DNA of 64,000 bases from Isoetes taiwanensis (Eukaryota; Streptophyta; Lycopodiopsida; Isoetales; Isoetaceae). How positions within the stretch are numbered: the first letter of the stretch is position 1; every line of letters begins with the position of its first letter. The stretch lies in the NCBI GenBank assembly GCA_021234155.1, contig JAJEKV010000018.1:15384925-15448924 (forward strand). The letters run 5' to 3'. A model generated the notes under the pieces. It worked only from the letters and a program-made list of their open reading frames with translations. It had not been told where the DNA came from and did not search any database. Positions 44,780 to 55,300 of this stretch are shown piece after piece. Made by a program: the position numbers and the translations under genes.

Positions 44780-45560
44780 AGCCAGGATGGAAGAGACTAA
44801 GCCGAGATGAAAGAGACCTGAGTACAAGCATCGAGACTTCCCAAACCTTGCTTTCACCCCTCTTTGGACTTACTTGTGTCTATTGGTTCTTGTGGTACCA
44901 CTCGAACACCAAAAGCCAAAAGCCATGTCTCAGTCATAATCAGGGTTGCCCTTAAGGCCAAATTTGTCTAAGCATAATTTAGAAGGTCGGGCGAATAATA
45001 GAGTTGCAAGATTAGTTATGCTGGCGAATGCTTTCTAGACATGAATGTTTTTTATAGAAATCTACGCGAATCATGGCCAATATTATTTTGCCAAGATTTA
45101 AGTGTCTTTATTTTCCAAGTGCAATTTCTATGGTGAAATTTTGTTCACCGGCATCCATATTTAATCAACGACACAAACACATTATAACTATACTTGCATG
45201 AATGCAATACCACAACTTAACCTTTGCAAATGAGAACGTGGCTTATCCTTGTAGATAAAACAAATCTATTAAAAGGGAGGTCTATAAAAAAAATACACTC
45301 CAATGCATCCTTAGAAGTATTTGTACAAAAATAACTTTTAAAATTGTCATATGTACGTGGATGGATATGGAGAATAGATTAGGTTATGAAGAAAGCCTAG
45401 AATATTAGGCGATTCCTTAAGAAATCTTCGAGAAGGAGGGTAGAGGATAAGACGAATCCATAGTTATGACGCTTAGTGGTTGTGGCGAATTTTCCAGTGG
45501 AGTGAGATTTGTTTGTAGAAACGTTGGCTAATTTTATTTTTTTTCATCTATAACGGGCCC
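44780..45560. other. No gene recognised
   Basis: AT-rich non-coding sequence; a short AGAGACTAAGCC repeat sits at 44,767-44,800. Confidence 0.5.
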
Positions 45561-45562
45561 TA

Positions 45563-45972
45563 CTAAACCATAGCGTCAAAATTTCTCGATACCCTTAAAA
45601 AATAGCCTTTTGGCGAACTTTCGTCCTTAAGGGCTACCCTGGTCATAATGTGGGCACAACTGGGGCTGCAGCAGGTTCTAGAGTGTCTGCAAAACAAATT
45701 CAAAATCAATAGAGTATTTAGACGAGGGTTAGAGATGATAATATTTACCTCAAATGGTGTGATAGACATGGAATGTGATACTGGTGACTGCATTCTGCTA
45801 TCACAACTGGCAACATTTTACCCTCCCATTTCAGACAACGTCCACAAAATGGACAACCTTCATCACCCTCTTCTTCTGCCTCAGGAAGCATTGGAAGTGC
45901 AGGATCTAAAGGAGTGTCATGACCACTACGCGCAGAAAAAAATCTCAAATCTTTGCATTCGAGGTAGCAGCT
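45563..45972 (-). CDS. Two zinc-binding exons, SLX1-like C-terminus (partial)
   Basis: Exon 45,749-45,972 (acceptor GCTAG, donor GTAAAT) reads SCYLECKDLRFFSARSGHD, then an acidic stretch, then CPFCGRCLKWEGKMLP and AECSHQYHIPCLSHHLR. The exon from 45,686 down (acceptor TTTTGCAG) joins in phase and reads RTCCSPSCAHIMTRVALKDE. The pattern CxxC...CxHxxHxxCL followed by a CPSC-like pair resembles the RING/PHD-like C-terminus of SLX1, the catalytic subunit of the SLX1-SLX4 structure-specific nuclease. The second pair lacks the expected W and its register is uncertain. The N-terminal GIY-YIG nuclease domain is not found; LINE relics occupy the upstream side from 46.2 kb. It may be a broken gene end or another RING-type protein. 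Confidence 0.42.
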
Positions 45973-46079
45973 CTAGCAGTAAGTCTTCACATGCCTTTAG
46001 CTCAATTTCAGTTTCTGCTAATTCCTTATTTAATTGTTTCAGCGGATTTTTTTTCTTTAAACACATAAAGTATGCAAAT

Positions 46080-46101
46080 TTCAAAAAAGGGGGGGGGGAG
46101 G
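46080..46101. repeat. Poly-G tract
   Basis: A run of ten G, then A, then five G, in AT-rich sequence just before the LINE relic. Confidence 0.9.
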
Positions 46102-46189
46102 GGGTTACGCAATTGCACTACATGTTATTAGTGCAATTGCTCCGTCACCTTGTTCTTTAATAAACTTGCTAAGAGGGCAATTATGTGGA

Positions 46190-46960
46190 GTAATATTAAG
46201 AGATGGATATCTCAACTTGGAAACATGGTGGACAACTGGATACTGGGGGGTGACCTGAACTCAGATATGTGGGATTAAAAGTGGATTCCAGAAGAATTTG
46301 CAGGAGGAGGAGAGCATGTATGTCTCTCAACCAGAGCACTGCCTGATGCTTGCCAGTTCTGATCCTGAGCTTTTGCAACAATATCTCAATGGTCGTTTTT
46401 CTCAAAAGATATGGGACGCAGTTACTTTGGCCCAAGTGAAAACTGGTCATTATCATGCACACATAAATGCCACCTTGGCACAAGGGCCCCAAACTTATTT
46501 GCTTGCTTCATTGTCCAGGAACAAGCTTGTGGCTATTGCATCAATTCGCACGGGGTCCCACAGGCTACGGATTGAGACAGGTAGATGGGAGCGGCCGCAA
46601 TTGCCGCGAGAAGCGAGACTATGTGTCTGTTGCCAGTTACAGGTTATTGAAGATGAAAGCCATACTCTTCTGAGCATTCCATGCTTCCACAACTTCTCAC
46701 AGCACCATCTGTGCATGACTTGGCATTATACATACTTGAGGTTCTAGATAAACGTCTGCAGTTACTGAACCCTCAGTAGTCATTATCTCCGCTTGTCTAG
46801 TATCATCATTACTGCAAAGGTTTTCCCTTGAAAACCTTTCGAGGCAGGGGTTTTTTAATCCTAGTAGTAATGATTGTACTAGCCCATTGTATGGGTCCCA
46901 TGACCTATTGGTCTCCGTGGACGTTAAAAAAACTATTCTATTCTATTCTATTCTCTCTAA
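46190..46960 (+). mobile_element. LINE relic with preserved 3' end
   Basis: Begins with an endonuclease-like piece (NIKRWISQLG, then WILGGDLNSDMW). It then jumps to the C-terminal region: QQYLNGRFSQKIWDAVTLAQ, then HYHAHINATLAQGPQ, IASIRTGSHRLRIETG and the zinc motif CVCCQLQVIEDESHTL. RT is missing. The 3' UTR (46,748-46,925) runs into a tail AAAAAAC followed by repeated CTATT units (46,930-46,960). This defines the 3' end of the LINE family that also gave the relic at 14.1-16.95 kb. Confidence 0.8.
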
Positions 46961-46964
46961 TTAA

Positions 46965-47225
46965 TAATGATGGTCTCTCTTTGGTTCCTCCTTTTAATAC
47001 TACATTCTCCTGGTCTAACAAACAAAAAGGCCGAGACAGAGTATATTGCTTACTCAATAGATTCTATTTGGCCAACAAATCGGCTAGCTTTATGGATAAA
47101 TTCTATGTTGAAGGAGATCTCGGTTCACACATTCGACCATGTTCCACAGAGGCTCACACTCAAAGACATCCCCTCCGCTTGGGTAATATTCTTTTTAAGT
47201 TCAATGTCTCATTGTTGACAAAAGG
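46965..47225 (+). pseudogene. LINE endonuclease fragment
   Basis: Frame from about 46,995 reads FNTTFSWSNKQKGRDRVYCL, then LNRFYLANKSASFMDKF. This is the TWSN...G..R...RLDRF block of LINE endonucleases, followed by a degenerate region. It lies directly after the tail of the previous LINE relic and stops where the LTR of the next element begins. Confidence 0.65.
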
Positions 47226-47229
47226 ATGC

Positions 47230-49047
47230 TGCTGCCACACTTTGGCAGCATAGAAGAGCTTTGCACACAATGACATGTCTTTGCTTACATATTGACTTGA
47301 GCATTTGAATAAGAGTACTACAGATTTGAAGACTCTCATCCCTGAAGATCACAAGTAGACACTTACTTGACGAGCCAAGGAAAGGAGATTCATTGAAGAT
47401 CACACAAGCAAAGCAAGGAAGTAAGAGTTTGAAGATTGGAAGACCCCTCAAGTTGACTTGGTATGTGGCTAATTTTGAGTTCTTGGCATGAGTGTTATTT
47501 CACATGGTTCACTACTTGAGCTTACCACCTTATTCCTACCCAAGATGCCTTGCTTGCCTCATAATCCATATTTCACCTTCACTTTTAGCAAATTTGGCAA
47601 ATAGCCTTTTCTCTAGAAAAAAACACACCACCCATGCACCATTCATACACTACACACACATAATGCCTCCATCATCTTGAAAAAGCAAAAAATTCCACTC
47701 AATTTGGCCTCTCCCATGATCTAAGAGCATAACCTCTCTCTAAAAGTCAAAGTAGAGAGAGAAAGTGCACAAATTCTCAAGAAGAGCATGAAAAAGTCAA
47801 ACAACCAAGTTGATGCACAAGGTTGCAAGCTTATGTGCACTAGTGCCAAATTGATCCATGTCACTATCTAAAATTGCCAAATCACCACCACAATATACCA
47901 TGCACCATACACATCACCACCAAGCATGCCATGTCATCACATACATGTCACCTTTCATAAAAATTCATTCTTTCGAAAAAATTGACCTAAGCAAAGTCAG
48001 TTTGACACTTAGGGGGGCATGTCATCATTACATTGTGCCACATCATCACTAATGCCTCCACATCATCATAGACGTGTCACACACATCATTTCCACCTCAC
48101 AAAAAGTTTTGACTAGAAAAAAGACATTTTGCCAACTCACTTGACACATCATCATTCCATTTTGCCATGTCATCTTCCATTTGCCAAGTCACCATATCAA
48201 CATGCCACTTCATCAAATTTTACCCTTTCTTGAGTCAAAAAAGCCAAATGTCCTTTTTGCAAAGAAGATTCTTCCATGTCATAGAGCATCAAAAAAGATT
48301 CCACGTGAAAAAAAAAAGAATTTTCAAAAAAAAAAACCTTCTTTTAACCTTCATTTTTGAGTTCTTGGGAATCGTGCCAAGGTTCCAAAAAAAAAAAAAT
48401 CTTATTTACCACCCTCCCCCGGGCCAAGTCACTCATCCCATCCAGTCCCCCACGTGATGCCTCCGGGCATGTGAGCTGGTAATGGGCCAGACATCACGTC
48501 GTAATTATTAATATAACACTTCAGATTGGTGTATTTATACCCGAGCTGCCAGAAGGGAAAATGATTGTGGGATATTGCATTTCGAGATTTCGAGAACCCT
48601 AAAAATTTCTCAGGCCAAGATCCGGATTCTTTCGACAAAACAGCCACTTAATCATTGACAAATGCTCCCGAATAGGCCTGATACAACCCAAGAACACTCA
48701 AATTAAGCTAAAAGACAAAGAACAAAGTTGGATTTGCCACGAACTGACTGAAACAGAGCATTATAAAAAGGAGAATTGTTCACAGAGAATTTTTGAGGGC
48801 TTTGGGCGCATGAACTGATCGAGATCACTCATTTCGAGATTGGTTTGAATAATTGTCGCTTGAATGTGCCTTCCTTGCTTCAGAATCTATGGATTACCTG
48901 ACGCAACCAGATTATTTGCTATTTTGATCTTGTGCCCAAGACTACAGAGCTTGAGAATTTTATTTATGATTGTGTGATATGGATTTGAATAAAAATCCGA
49001 TCCTTGGTGTTACAACTAAGTTTAATTTGCACTCAACTCTCCAAACA
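47230..49047 (+). repeat. Long terminal repeat, first copy
   Basis: Starts TGCTGCCACACTTTGGCAGC (its ends form an 8-base inverted repeat) and ends near CCAAACA. It matches 51,878-53,408 with well over 90% identity by eye, except for about 330 bases (48,449-48,778) present only here. That extra part holds TATTTATACCC and ATTATAAAAAGG, the latter a credible TATA box. So either this copy keeps the promoter lost by the other, or it gained an insertion. Many CATCATCA/CCACATCATC phrases fill the middle. No usual tRNA primer site follows the end. Confidence 0.75.
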
Positions 49048-50010
49048 AGGTAAAACAAAAAGGTAAAAATGATATTTGAAGGTAATCTATTTATCAGAAG
49101 CACATTATAGACATATCTCATTTAGTTGATCAAATTCCATAATACAACTAGTTTAACTAGCATTCAGAATCATACAGTGGAGACATTTAAGAGGTTTAGT
49201 GATTGCAGATAAGTCAATGCATGAATAGAGAGTCACTCATTAAAAAGAAAAAAGCATAAAAGTTAGAAAAGACATAAAAGAGCAATCTGAATTTGCCTGT
49301 TCTGGATTCTGTTGCATATCATTGCATTTTTCAAGTTAAAAATTCCACTTTGAGTATTTCTGTTGTAATTCTGATCAAATGAGCAGTTCTCCCTTGATGC
49401 AGACCTCTAGAAATTGTAGAATATCTTCAGAGCTCAGAAAGGATCAGCAAAAGTTAATTTGCCAAAAATTGCTTGCTGATTTCTCACTATAACAGTCTAT
49501 TTGCAAACATCTTGTATTTCAAGGCATTCCTGCATCTGCTTTTGCAAAATGAGTGTTTGATCTTTGTGTGCAGACATATCAGAGAAAGAATCAAGTGTCA
49601 GGACTAAAAAAAGATTCATATTCTTCAATCTGCAAAAAATTGCTCAATGTCAGGGATATTGACTCATTTTTGACCCAGTCAGGCATGTACATTTGAGTGA
49701 TCTCTGCTAATCTTTTGGCATCTGACTTTTGGCCTTGCATTCCTTGAGACTTTAAGCAGCTTTGTCATTTGAAATCATGATTATATCTCTCTTTTCTTGC
49801 AAATGGCATCATTCTTTCTGAGGCAGTCTTTTTTCTGATTTGGGAAAGCAGTACTAAACTTGTGTTCAGGCTTTGTTATTAAGATTTCCTCACACAGAGT
49901 GGTTGCCTTAAGCAACCTGGAGGTTCTAAGCCATTTAGGTTGTAAGTTTTCCAGGAACACCTTCAACATTTTGGAGGTTCTACCGAGATCATTACCTGGA
50001 ATTTGAACTC
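49048..50010 (+). other. Leader of the gypsy-type element
   Basis: About 960 bases between LTR and gag, with no coding sequence. It is repeated at 57,653-58,570 (plus) and, in part, at 35,210-35,700 (minus), always on the 3' side of the LTR. It contains TTTGCAAAAA-rich phrases. Such long untranslated leaders are common in plant gypsy elements. Confidence 0.7.
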
Positions 50011-50970
50011 ATGGCTCCTAGAAGAAACAATGAAACTTCTGAGCATGCTGAAGCACAAAAGAATCATGAGACCTCTGCTACAGTGCCAGGAATAAGTATA
50101 CAAGTGAATGCAGATATGCCTTGCCACTACTTTGAGTTGAACATGCCAATTCCTGCTCCTACATTTGATCCAAGTATGAATGCCAATAACTTTTTGAAAA
50201 CTTTTGAGGAATACTATCAGGAATATGGACACAAAAAAGGATGTAAGTTCTCTGAATTCAAGAAATGTTTTAAAAATGATGAAGTGAGAGCATGGTTGGA
50301 ATATGTCATGTGTCTAGGAGCTAATTCATGGGATGGAATAGTTAAGAAATTCTTGGCAAGATTTGGTAAGTTGCTTGATCCTCAAGATTTGATCTTTGAG
50401 TTGCAAACCTTTCACATTAAACATGGTGAGAGTGTGCATCAATATGTAGAAAGATTCAATCTTTATCTTGTCAAATGTCAAGTTAATCAAGTATCTAACC
50501 ATACTCTGCAGCTTGGCTTCATTTATCAGAGTTTTGAGCATCAGACCAAGAATACACAGGAAAATGCTTAAAATTCAAAAGCAAGAAGGATTTGACACAA
50601 TACACAAAGCTTTTACAAAGGCTACTAAAATTGCTGACATGATTTTCTATCTTCCTGATGATGTGCACTCACCTCATGATCCTTTCTTTCCAGATTATGA
50701 GCAGGAGTACATGGGACCTGGGCCAGTGCCAATATATGTTGTTCAAAAGGACAAGAAGAAATAAAAAATGGAAGACTCAGAGGGTCCTGTAGCTGATGTC
50801 AGGGCTGAAATATCCAAAGTATCTGAAGCATTGGTTGAAGTCACAAAGCAGCTTCAAGAAATGAAGAGTTCCAAATAAGAGAGGGCATTTTGGTAAAGAA
50901 TGCCATGTTTGTGCTTTCTGCAAAGCAGTAGGCCATTATGAAGATAGATGCAGTGTTAAAGAATACTTTG
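50011..50970 (+). pseudogene. Gypsy-type gag with zinc knuckle
   Basis: ATG at 50,011; reads MAPRRNNETSEHAEAQKNHE. The gag core is FDPSMNANNFLKTFEEYYQE, then ARFGKLLDPQDLIFELQTFH and ESVHQYVERFNLYL. A frameshift near 50,560 moves to a frame with KQEGFDTIHKAFTKATKIAD. After stops at about 50,762 and 50,877 a knuckle CAFCKAVGHYEDRC (C-x2-C-x4-H-x4-C) appears near 50,917-50,958. The domain order is right for gag, but the frame is broken at least three times. Confidence 0.8.
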
Positions 50971-51299
50971 CTAGACAAGAAAAGTAAAAAACTAATGAGC
51001 CAAATGCTTCTGTTAGATCCGTGCAAGAAATTGAAGAACAAGAAGAAATCATGGCTGTTCATACAAGAGGGATGAATAACTCAAAGGATAAAGAGCAAGT
51101 TCAAGTGAATGAGGAGACCAATGCACCCAAACACAAGGAAAATGAGCCAAATTTGGTTGTACCTCCTCCCTCTTGTCAAAAATACTTGAAAAGGGATAAG
51201 GAGAGTGAGGATTTTGAATCTTTGCTTAAAAATTCCAAGATTAGTGTGGATTTGCTGACTTTGCTGAAAATTGCCCCATCTTATAGAAGAAGGTTCTGA

Positions 51300-51870
51300 A
51301 TCTAACCAAAGAGGATGAATTTGCTCTCACAAATCACATTGAAGAGCATGTCTTGACTCAAGAAGATTATGATCCAAGAGCTTTCACATGTGTTGCCAAA
51401 ATAGGTAAAAAGATTTTAATCAAAGTGCTGCTAGATGGAGGATCACCACTCAATGTGATGCCTCATCATATCATAAGATTATGTGGTCTAGAAATTGACA
51501 AAAAAGCTCCCATGGTGTTAAAATCATTTTCTAACACTAAAATTAATCCTATGGGAATAGTAAGCAATGTGCCAATCGATGTAGAAGGAATTGTTGTGGC
51601 TGCTAATTTTGTGGTTGTTGCATTTGATGGAATAAATGAGAAGTTTGACATCTATGATCTGCTTTTGGGCAGAAAGTGGTTGTCAACAGTGGATGCAAGA
51701 CCTGTATGGTCAAGAGGAGAATGTACCATATCAAATGGCAGAAAAATGTAACACTCTACAATAAGGTGGGAGAATTTGAAGCTCTAAATTTCATTGAAGA
51801 AGATATTTTGGTGCCAAATCCTTGTGCAGAATATGAGCTTACTGCATCTGAGCAAGTTCCAGAGCCAACT
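51300..51870 (+). pseudogene. Gypsy-type aspartic protease
   Basis: Reads RAFTCVAKIGKKILIKVLLD, then GGSPLNVMPHHIIRLCGLEI: the retropepsin active site, here DGGS instead of the common D(S/T)G. Later come FDGINEKFDIYDLLLGRKWL, the flap and second conserved block of plant gypsy proteases. A frameshift near 51,690 is followed by about 60 codons (FEALNFIEEDILVPNPCAEY) up to the second LTR. Reverse transcriptase, RNase H and integrase are missing: the LTR starts at 51,878 directly after the protease tail. The element is therefore non-autonomous or internally deleted. Confidence 0.8.
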
Positions 51871-51877
51871 TGAGAAG

Positions 51878-53408
51878 TGCTGCCACACTTTGGCAGCATA
51901 GAAGAGCTTTGCACACAACGACATATCTTTGCTTACATATTGACTTGAGCATTTGAATACGAGTACTACAGATTTGAAGACTCTCCTCCCTGAAGATCAC
52001 AAGTAGACACTTGCTTGAAGAGCCAAGGAAAGGACATTCATTGAAGATCACACAAGCAAAGCAAGGAAGTAAGATTCAAGCAAAACAAGCTAGAGTTTGA
52101 AGATTGGAAGACCCCTCAAGTTGACTTGGTATGTGGCTAATTTTGAGTTCTTGGCATGAGTGTTATTTCACATGGTTCATTACTTGAGCTTACCACCTTA
52201 TTCCTACCCAAGATGCCTTGCTTGCCTCATAATCCATATCTCACCTTGACTTCCCTTAGCAAATTTGGCAAATAGCCTTTTCTCTCGTCAACCACCCATG
52301 CACCATTTATACCTACACATGCATAATACCTCCACCATCTTGAAAAACAAAACTTCCACTCAATTTGGCCTCTTCCATGATCTAAGATCATATTCTCTCT
52401 CTAAAAGTCAAAGTAGAGAGAGAAAGTGCACTAATTCTCAAGAAGAGCATGAAAAAGTCAAACAATCAAGTTGATGCACAAGGGTTGCAAGCTTATGTGC
52501 ACTAGTGCCAAATTGATCCATGTCACCATCTAAAATTGCCAAATCACCACCACAATATACCATGCACCATAGACATCACCACCAAGCATGCCATGTCATC
52601 ACATACATGTCATCTTTCATAAAAATTCATTCTTTTGAAAAATTTGACCTAAGCAAAGTCATTTTGACACTTAGGCACTTAGGGGGACATGTCATCATTA
52701 CATTGTGCCGCATCATCACTAATGCCTCCACATCATCATAGACGTGTCACACACATCATTTCCACCTCACAAAAAGTTTTGACTAGAAAAAAGACATTTT
52801 GCCAACTCACTTGACACATCATAATTCCATTTTGCGATGTCATCTTCCATTTGCCAAGTCACCATACCAACATGCCACATCATCAAAATTTACCCCTTTT
52901 TGAGTCAAAAAAACCAAATTCCTTTTTGCAAAAAAGATTCTTCCATGTCATAGGACATCAAACAAGATTCCATGTGAAAAAAAAGAATTTTCAAAAAAGA
53001 CCTTGTTTTGACCTTCATTTTTGTGTTCTTGGGAATCGTGCCAAGGTTCAAAAAAATAAAAACAAAAATTCTTATTCCCCCCCCCCCCCTCCCAAGGGGC
53101 CAAGTCATTCATCCCATCCAGTCTTTCACAGAGAATTTTGGAGGGCTTTGGGCACATGAACTGATCGAGATCACTCATTTTGAGACCGGTTTGAAGGACT
53201 GTTGCTTGAATGTGCCTTGCTTGCTTCAGAATCTATGGATTACCTGACGCAACTAGATTATTTGCTATTTTGAAGACTATCTTGATCCTGTGCCCAAGAC
53301 TATAGAGCTTGGGAATTTCATTTATGATTGTGTGATATTGATTTGAATGAAAATTCGATCCTTGGTGTTACAACTAAGTTTAATTTGCACTCAACTTTCC
53401 AAACAAGG
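51878..53408 (+). repeat. Long terminal repeat, second copy
   Basis: Same orientation as the first copy and about 1.53 kb long, lacking the ~330-base promoter-like part. It contains a pure C run (53,079-53,089). It is followed, across a 4.24-kb insertion, by the same leader that follows the first LTR (57,653). So it may be the 3' LTR of the 47-kb element or the 5' LTR of a second one sharing it. Confidence 0.75.
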
Positions 53409-53588
53409 CAATACAAACAAGGTGCTGCGCAGGGAGGGTTGCCCTCCGTGACCCGACAGTGAAATGGCTTAAATCACACTTCAAAGTCATGTTTTCGAGC
53501 ATATACTAATATGCCACAAACCCACATGGATGAGACATTTTCCTTTTGTTGCAAAGCTAAGTTGAGTTAAGTTCATTATTGCATAGTA

Positions 53589-53790
53589 GCTGAACATGGT
53601 CTTGGTATCAAGCAGATGGATGTCAAGATTGCTTTTCTTAATTTAAAATTAGAAGAGGAAGTGTACATGAGGCAGGCACCTAGTTTCATCTCAGCAGGGC
53701 CAGAGCAGCTTGTTTACAAACTTCAGAAAGCCATTTAAGGCTTAAAACAGTCTTCTCGTCAATGGTACAAAACCATCCATATATTTCTCT
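53589..53790 (+). pseudogene. Ty1/copia reverse transcriptase fragment
   Basis: Reads GIKQMDVKIAFLNLKLEEEV, then YMRQAPSF, then VYKLQKAI, a stop, and GLKQSSRQWYKTIH: the copia motifs QMDVKTAFLNG.LEEE.YM.QP and Y.LKQ.PR.WY. About 65 codons only. It lies within the palindrome-ended insertion. Confidence 0.8.
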
Positions 53791-53935
53791 TCAAAGAAAG
53801 ATTCACAAGGAGCCAATCAGATTGGAATATGTACTAAGTCTTCTCTCAATTTGTAATATTGGTCGAACAACCAAATATATAAAATGAGCTATTCTGTTTA
53901 TATTTGCTAAAGATTTATAAAGCCACAGTGTACCC

Positions 53936-54025
53936 AGCATATGCTAGGCATATGCCGGCATATACCTGGATATGCCCACATACCCACATAAACGAGGGTT
54001 TGCCCCCCTAGGGGCAACCCAAAAA
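53936..54025 (-). repeat. Palindrome module, third copy
   Basis: In inverse orientation: palindrome 53,996-54,020, then ATGTGGGCATATCCAGG, GTATATGCCGGCATATGCC and AGCATATGCT. Homology to the other copies stops after about 90 bases. Confidence 0.88.
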
Positions 54026-54029
54026 TCTA

Positions 54030-55300
54030 TTAATCCACGTTGTGGCCAGAGACCATTAGTGTTCAAAACAAAAATACTCATTTTGTACCTCTCAAACATT
54101 AAAAACCAACGTCGTGTCTCTCTTGAGAAAACAACCAATATGTGTGAAGTATTTTTGCATCTGGTAAGAGCTATTCGACAAAGATGTTGAAGTCAAGAGT
54201 GTGTAATAAAGACAACATGGTATCCTCAAGCCTTTACATCATATAAACTCCAGTGGATCTTGACTTCAACATGCATGATAGATCATTGCGAAGAAATAAA
54301 TCCAAATGTTTAGACGAACACCATATGGATCTTGACTTCAACATGCATGATAGATAGATCATTGCGAAGAAATAAATCCAAATGTTTTGACGAACACCAT
54401 ATTAATTTAACCTGTTCCAGGGTTTTCCTAGCCTAAGGCCATGTATTGTCCATATAACATCTTTAGATGTTTAGTGATATTTTGAGTTTCTTGCTCTTTG
54501 GGATTATAGCCCTTCCTAGATCAAAGATTTGTGAAGGTCTTTGGATTCGAATTTTTGGCATTTCATTCTTTGGTCTCTCATGTCCTTGTTTTCTTTTTCT
54601 CAAAGCCCACGTGACATGAAGTGGGTTTTGCTTGATCCTCAAGGACTACTGCCTGGACACCAATGTAACAATTCTCACCTCTACCTGGTTCAAGCCATTC
54701 ATTTTTTACCCCCTCCAACACTTGAACAAATTAGAACAAATTTTTGCCCTTAATATTGACAAGAAGTGCCAGCATTATAAGTGATACATTCTATCTTAAA
54801 TCTTCTCTATCAATACTGCATTACTAAGTCGCATTATAAGTGATACATTCTATCTTAAATCTTCTCTATCAATACTGCATTACTAAGTCGCAGAATTTCC
54901 ATGATTATATTTCTATCATCAACAATTCCTTTTATTTGTATTTGCTGAGGAGCCACATATTTTGCAGTGGCTTATAGTTGATGAAAGTTAGCATGTGAAT
55001 CCTCTATTGCTGTATTCTCTGTGCCTTCAACTTAAAAAAAAACAAAAGCAAAGAAAATAAGAAATATGCAGGCAAAGGCAAAGGCACAGGCACAGGCACA
55101 AACATTACTATAACTGGTAAAACAGGCAAGGCCTGCATATTTCGAAGAATATAACCAACAGCAGAAATGAAATCTCGTTTATGAGAAATATGAAACTGCT
55201 TTACACAAATAACAGATCGAATCTAGAATTGCTCACCATCTCAGAACAGTTATTTGGCCACAACTGGGGAAAAAATGGGAGATTCACTAGAAAAAGCAAA
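54030..55300. repeat. No gene; two short tandem duplications
   Basis: A 72-base unit starting GGATCTTGACTTCAACATGC occurs at 54,255 and 54,327. A 59-base unit starting GCATTATAAGTGATACATTC occurs at 54,772 and 54,831, the two copies identical. A hexamer-like run (GGCAAA/GGCACA) lies at 55,072-55,100. Short ORFs have no known motif. Confidence 0.8.

Noticed and set aside
48300-48420. A-rich and C-rich runs as possible poly(A) tails of retrocopies
   Set aside because: They occur at matching places in both LTR copies, so they belong to the LTR.
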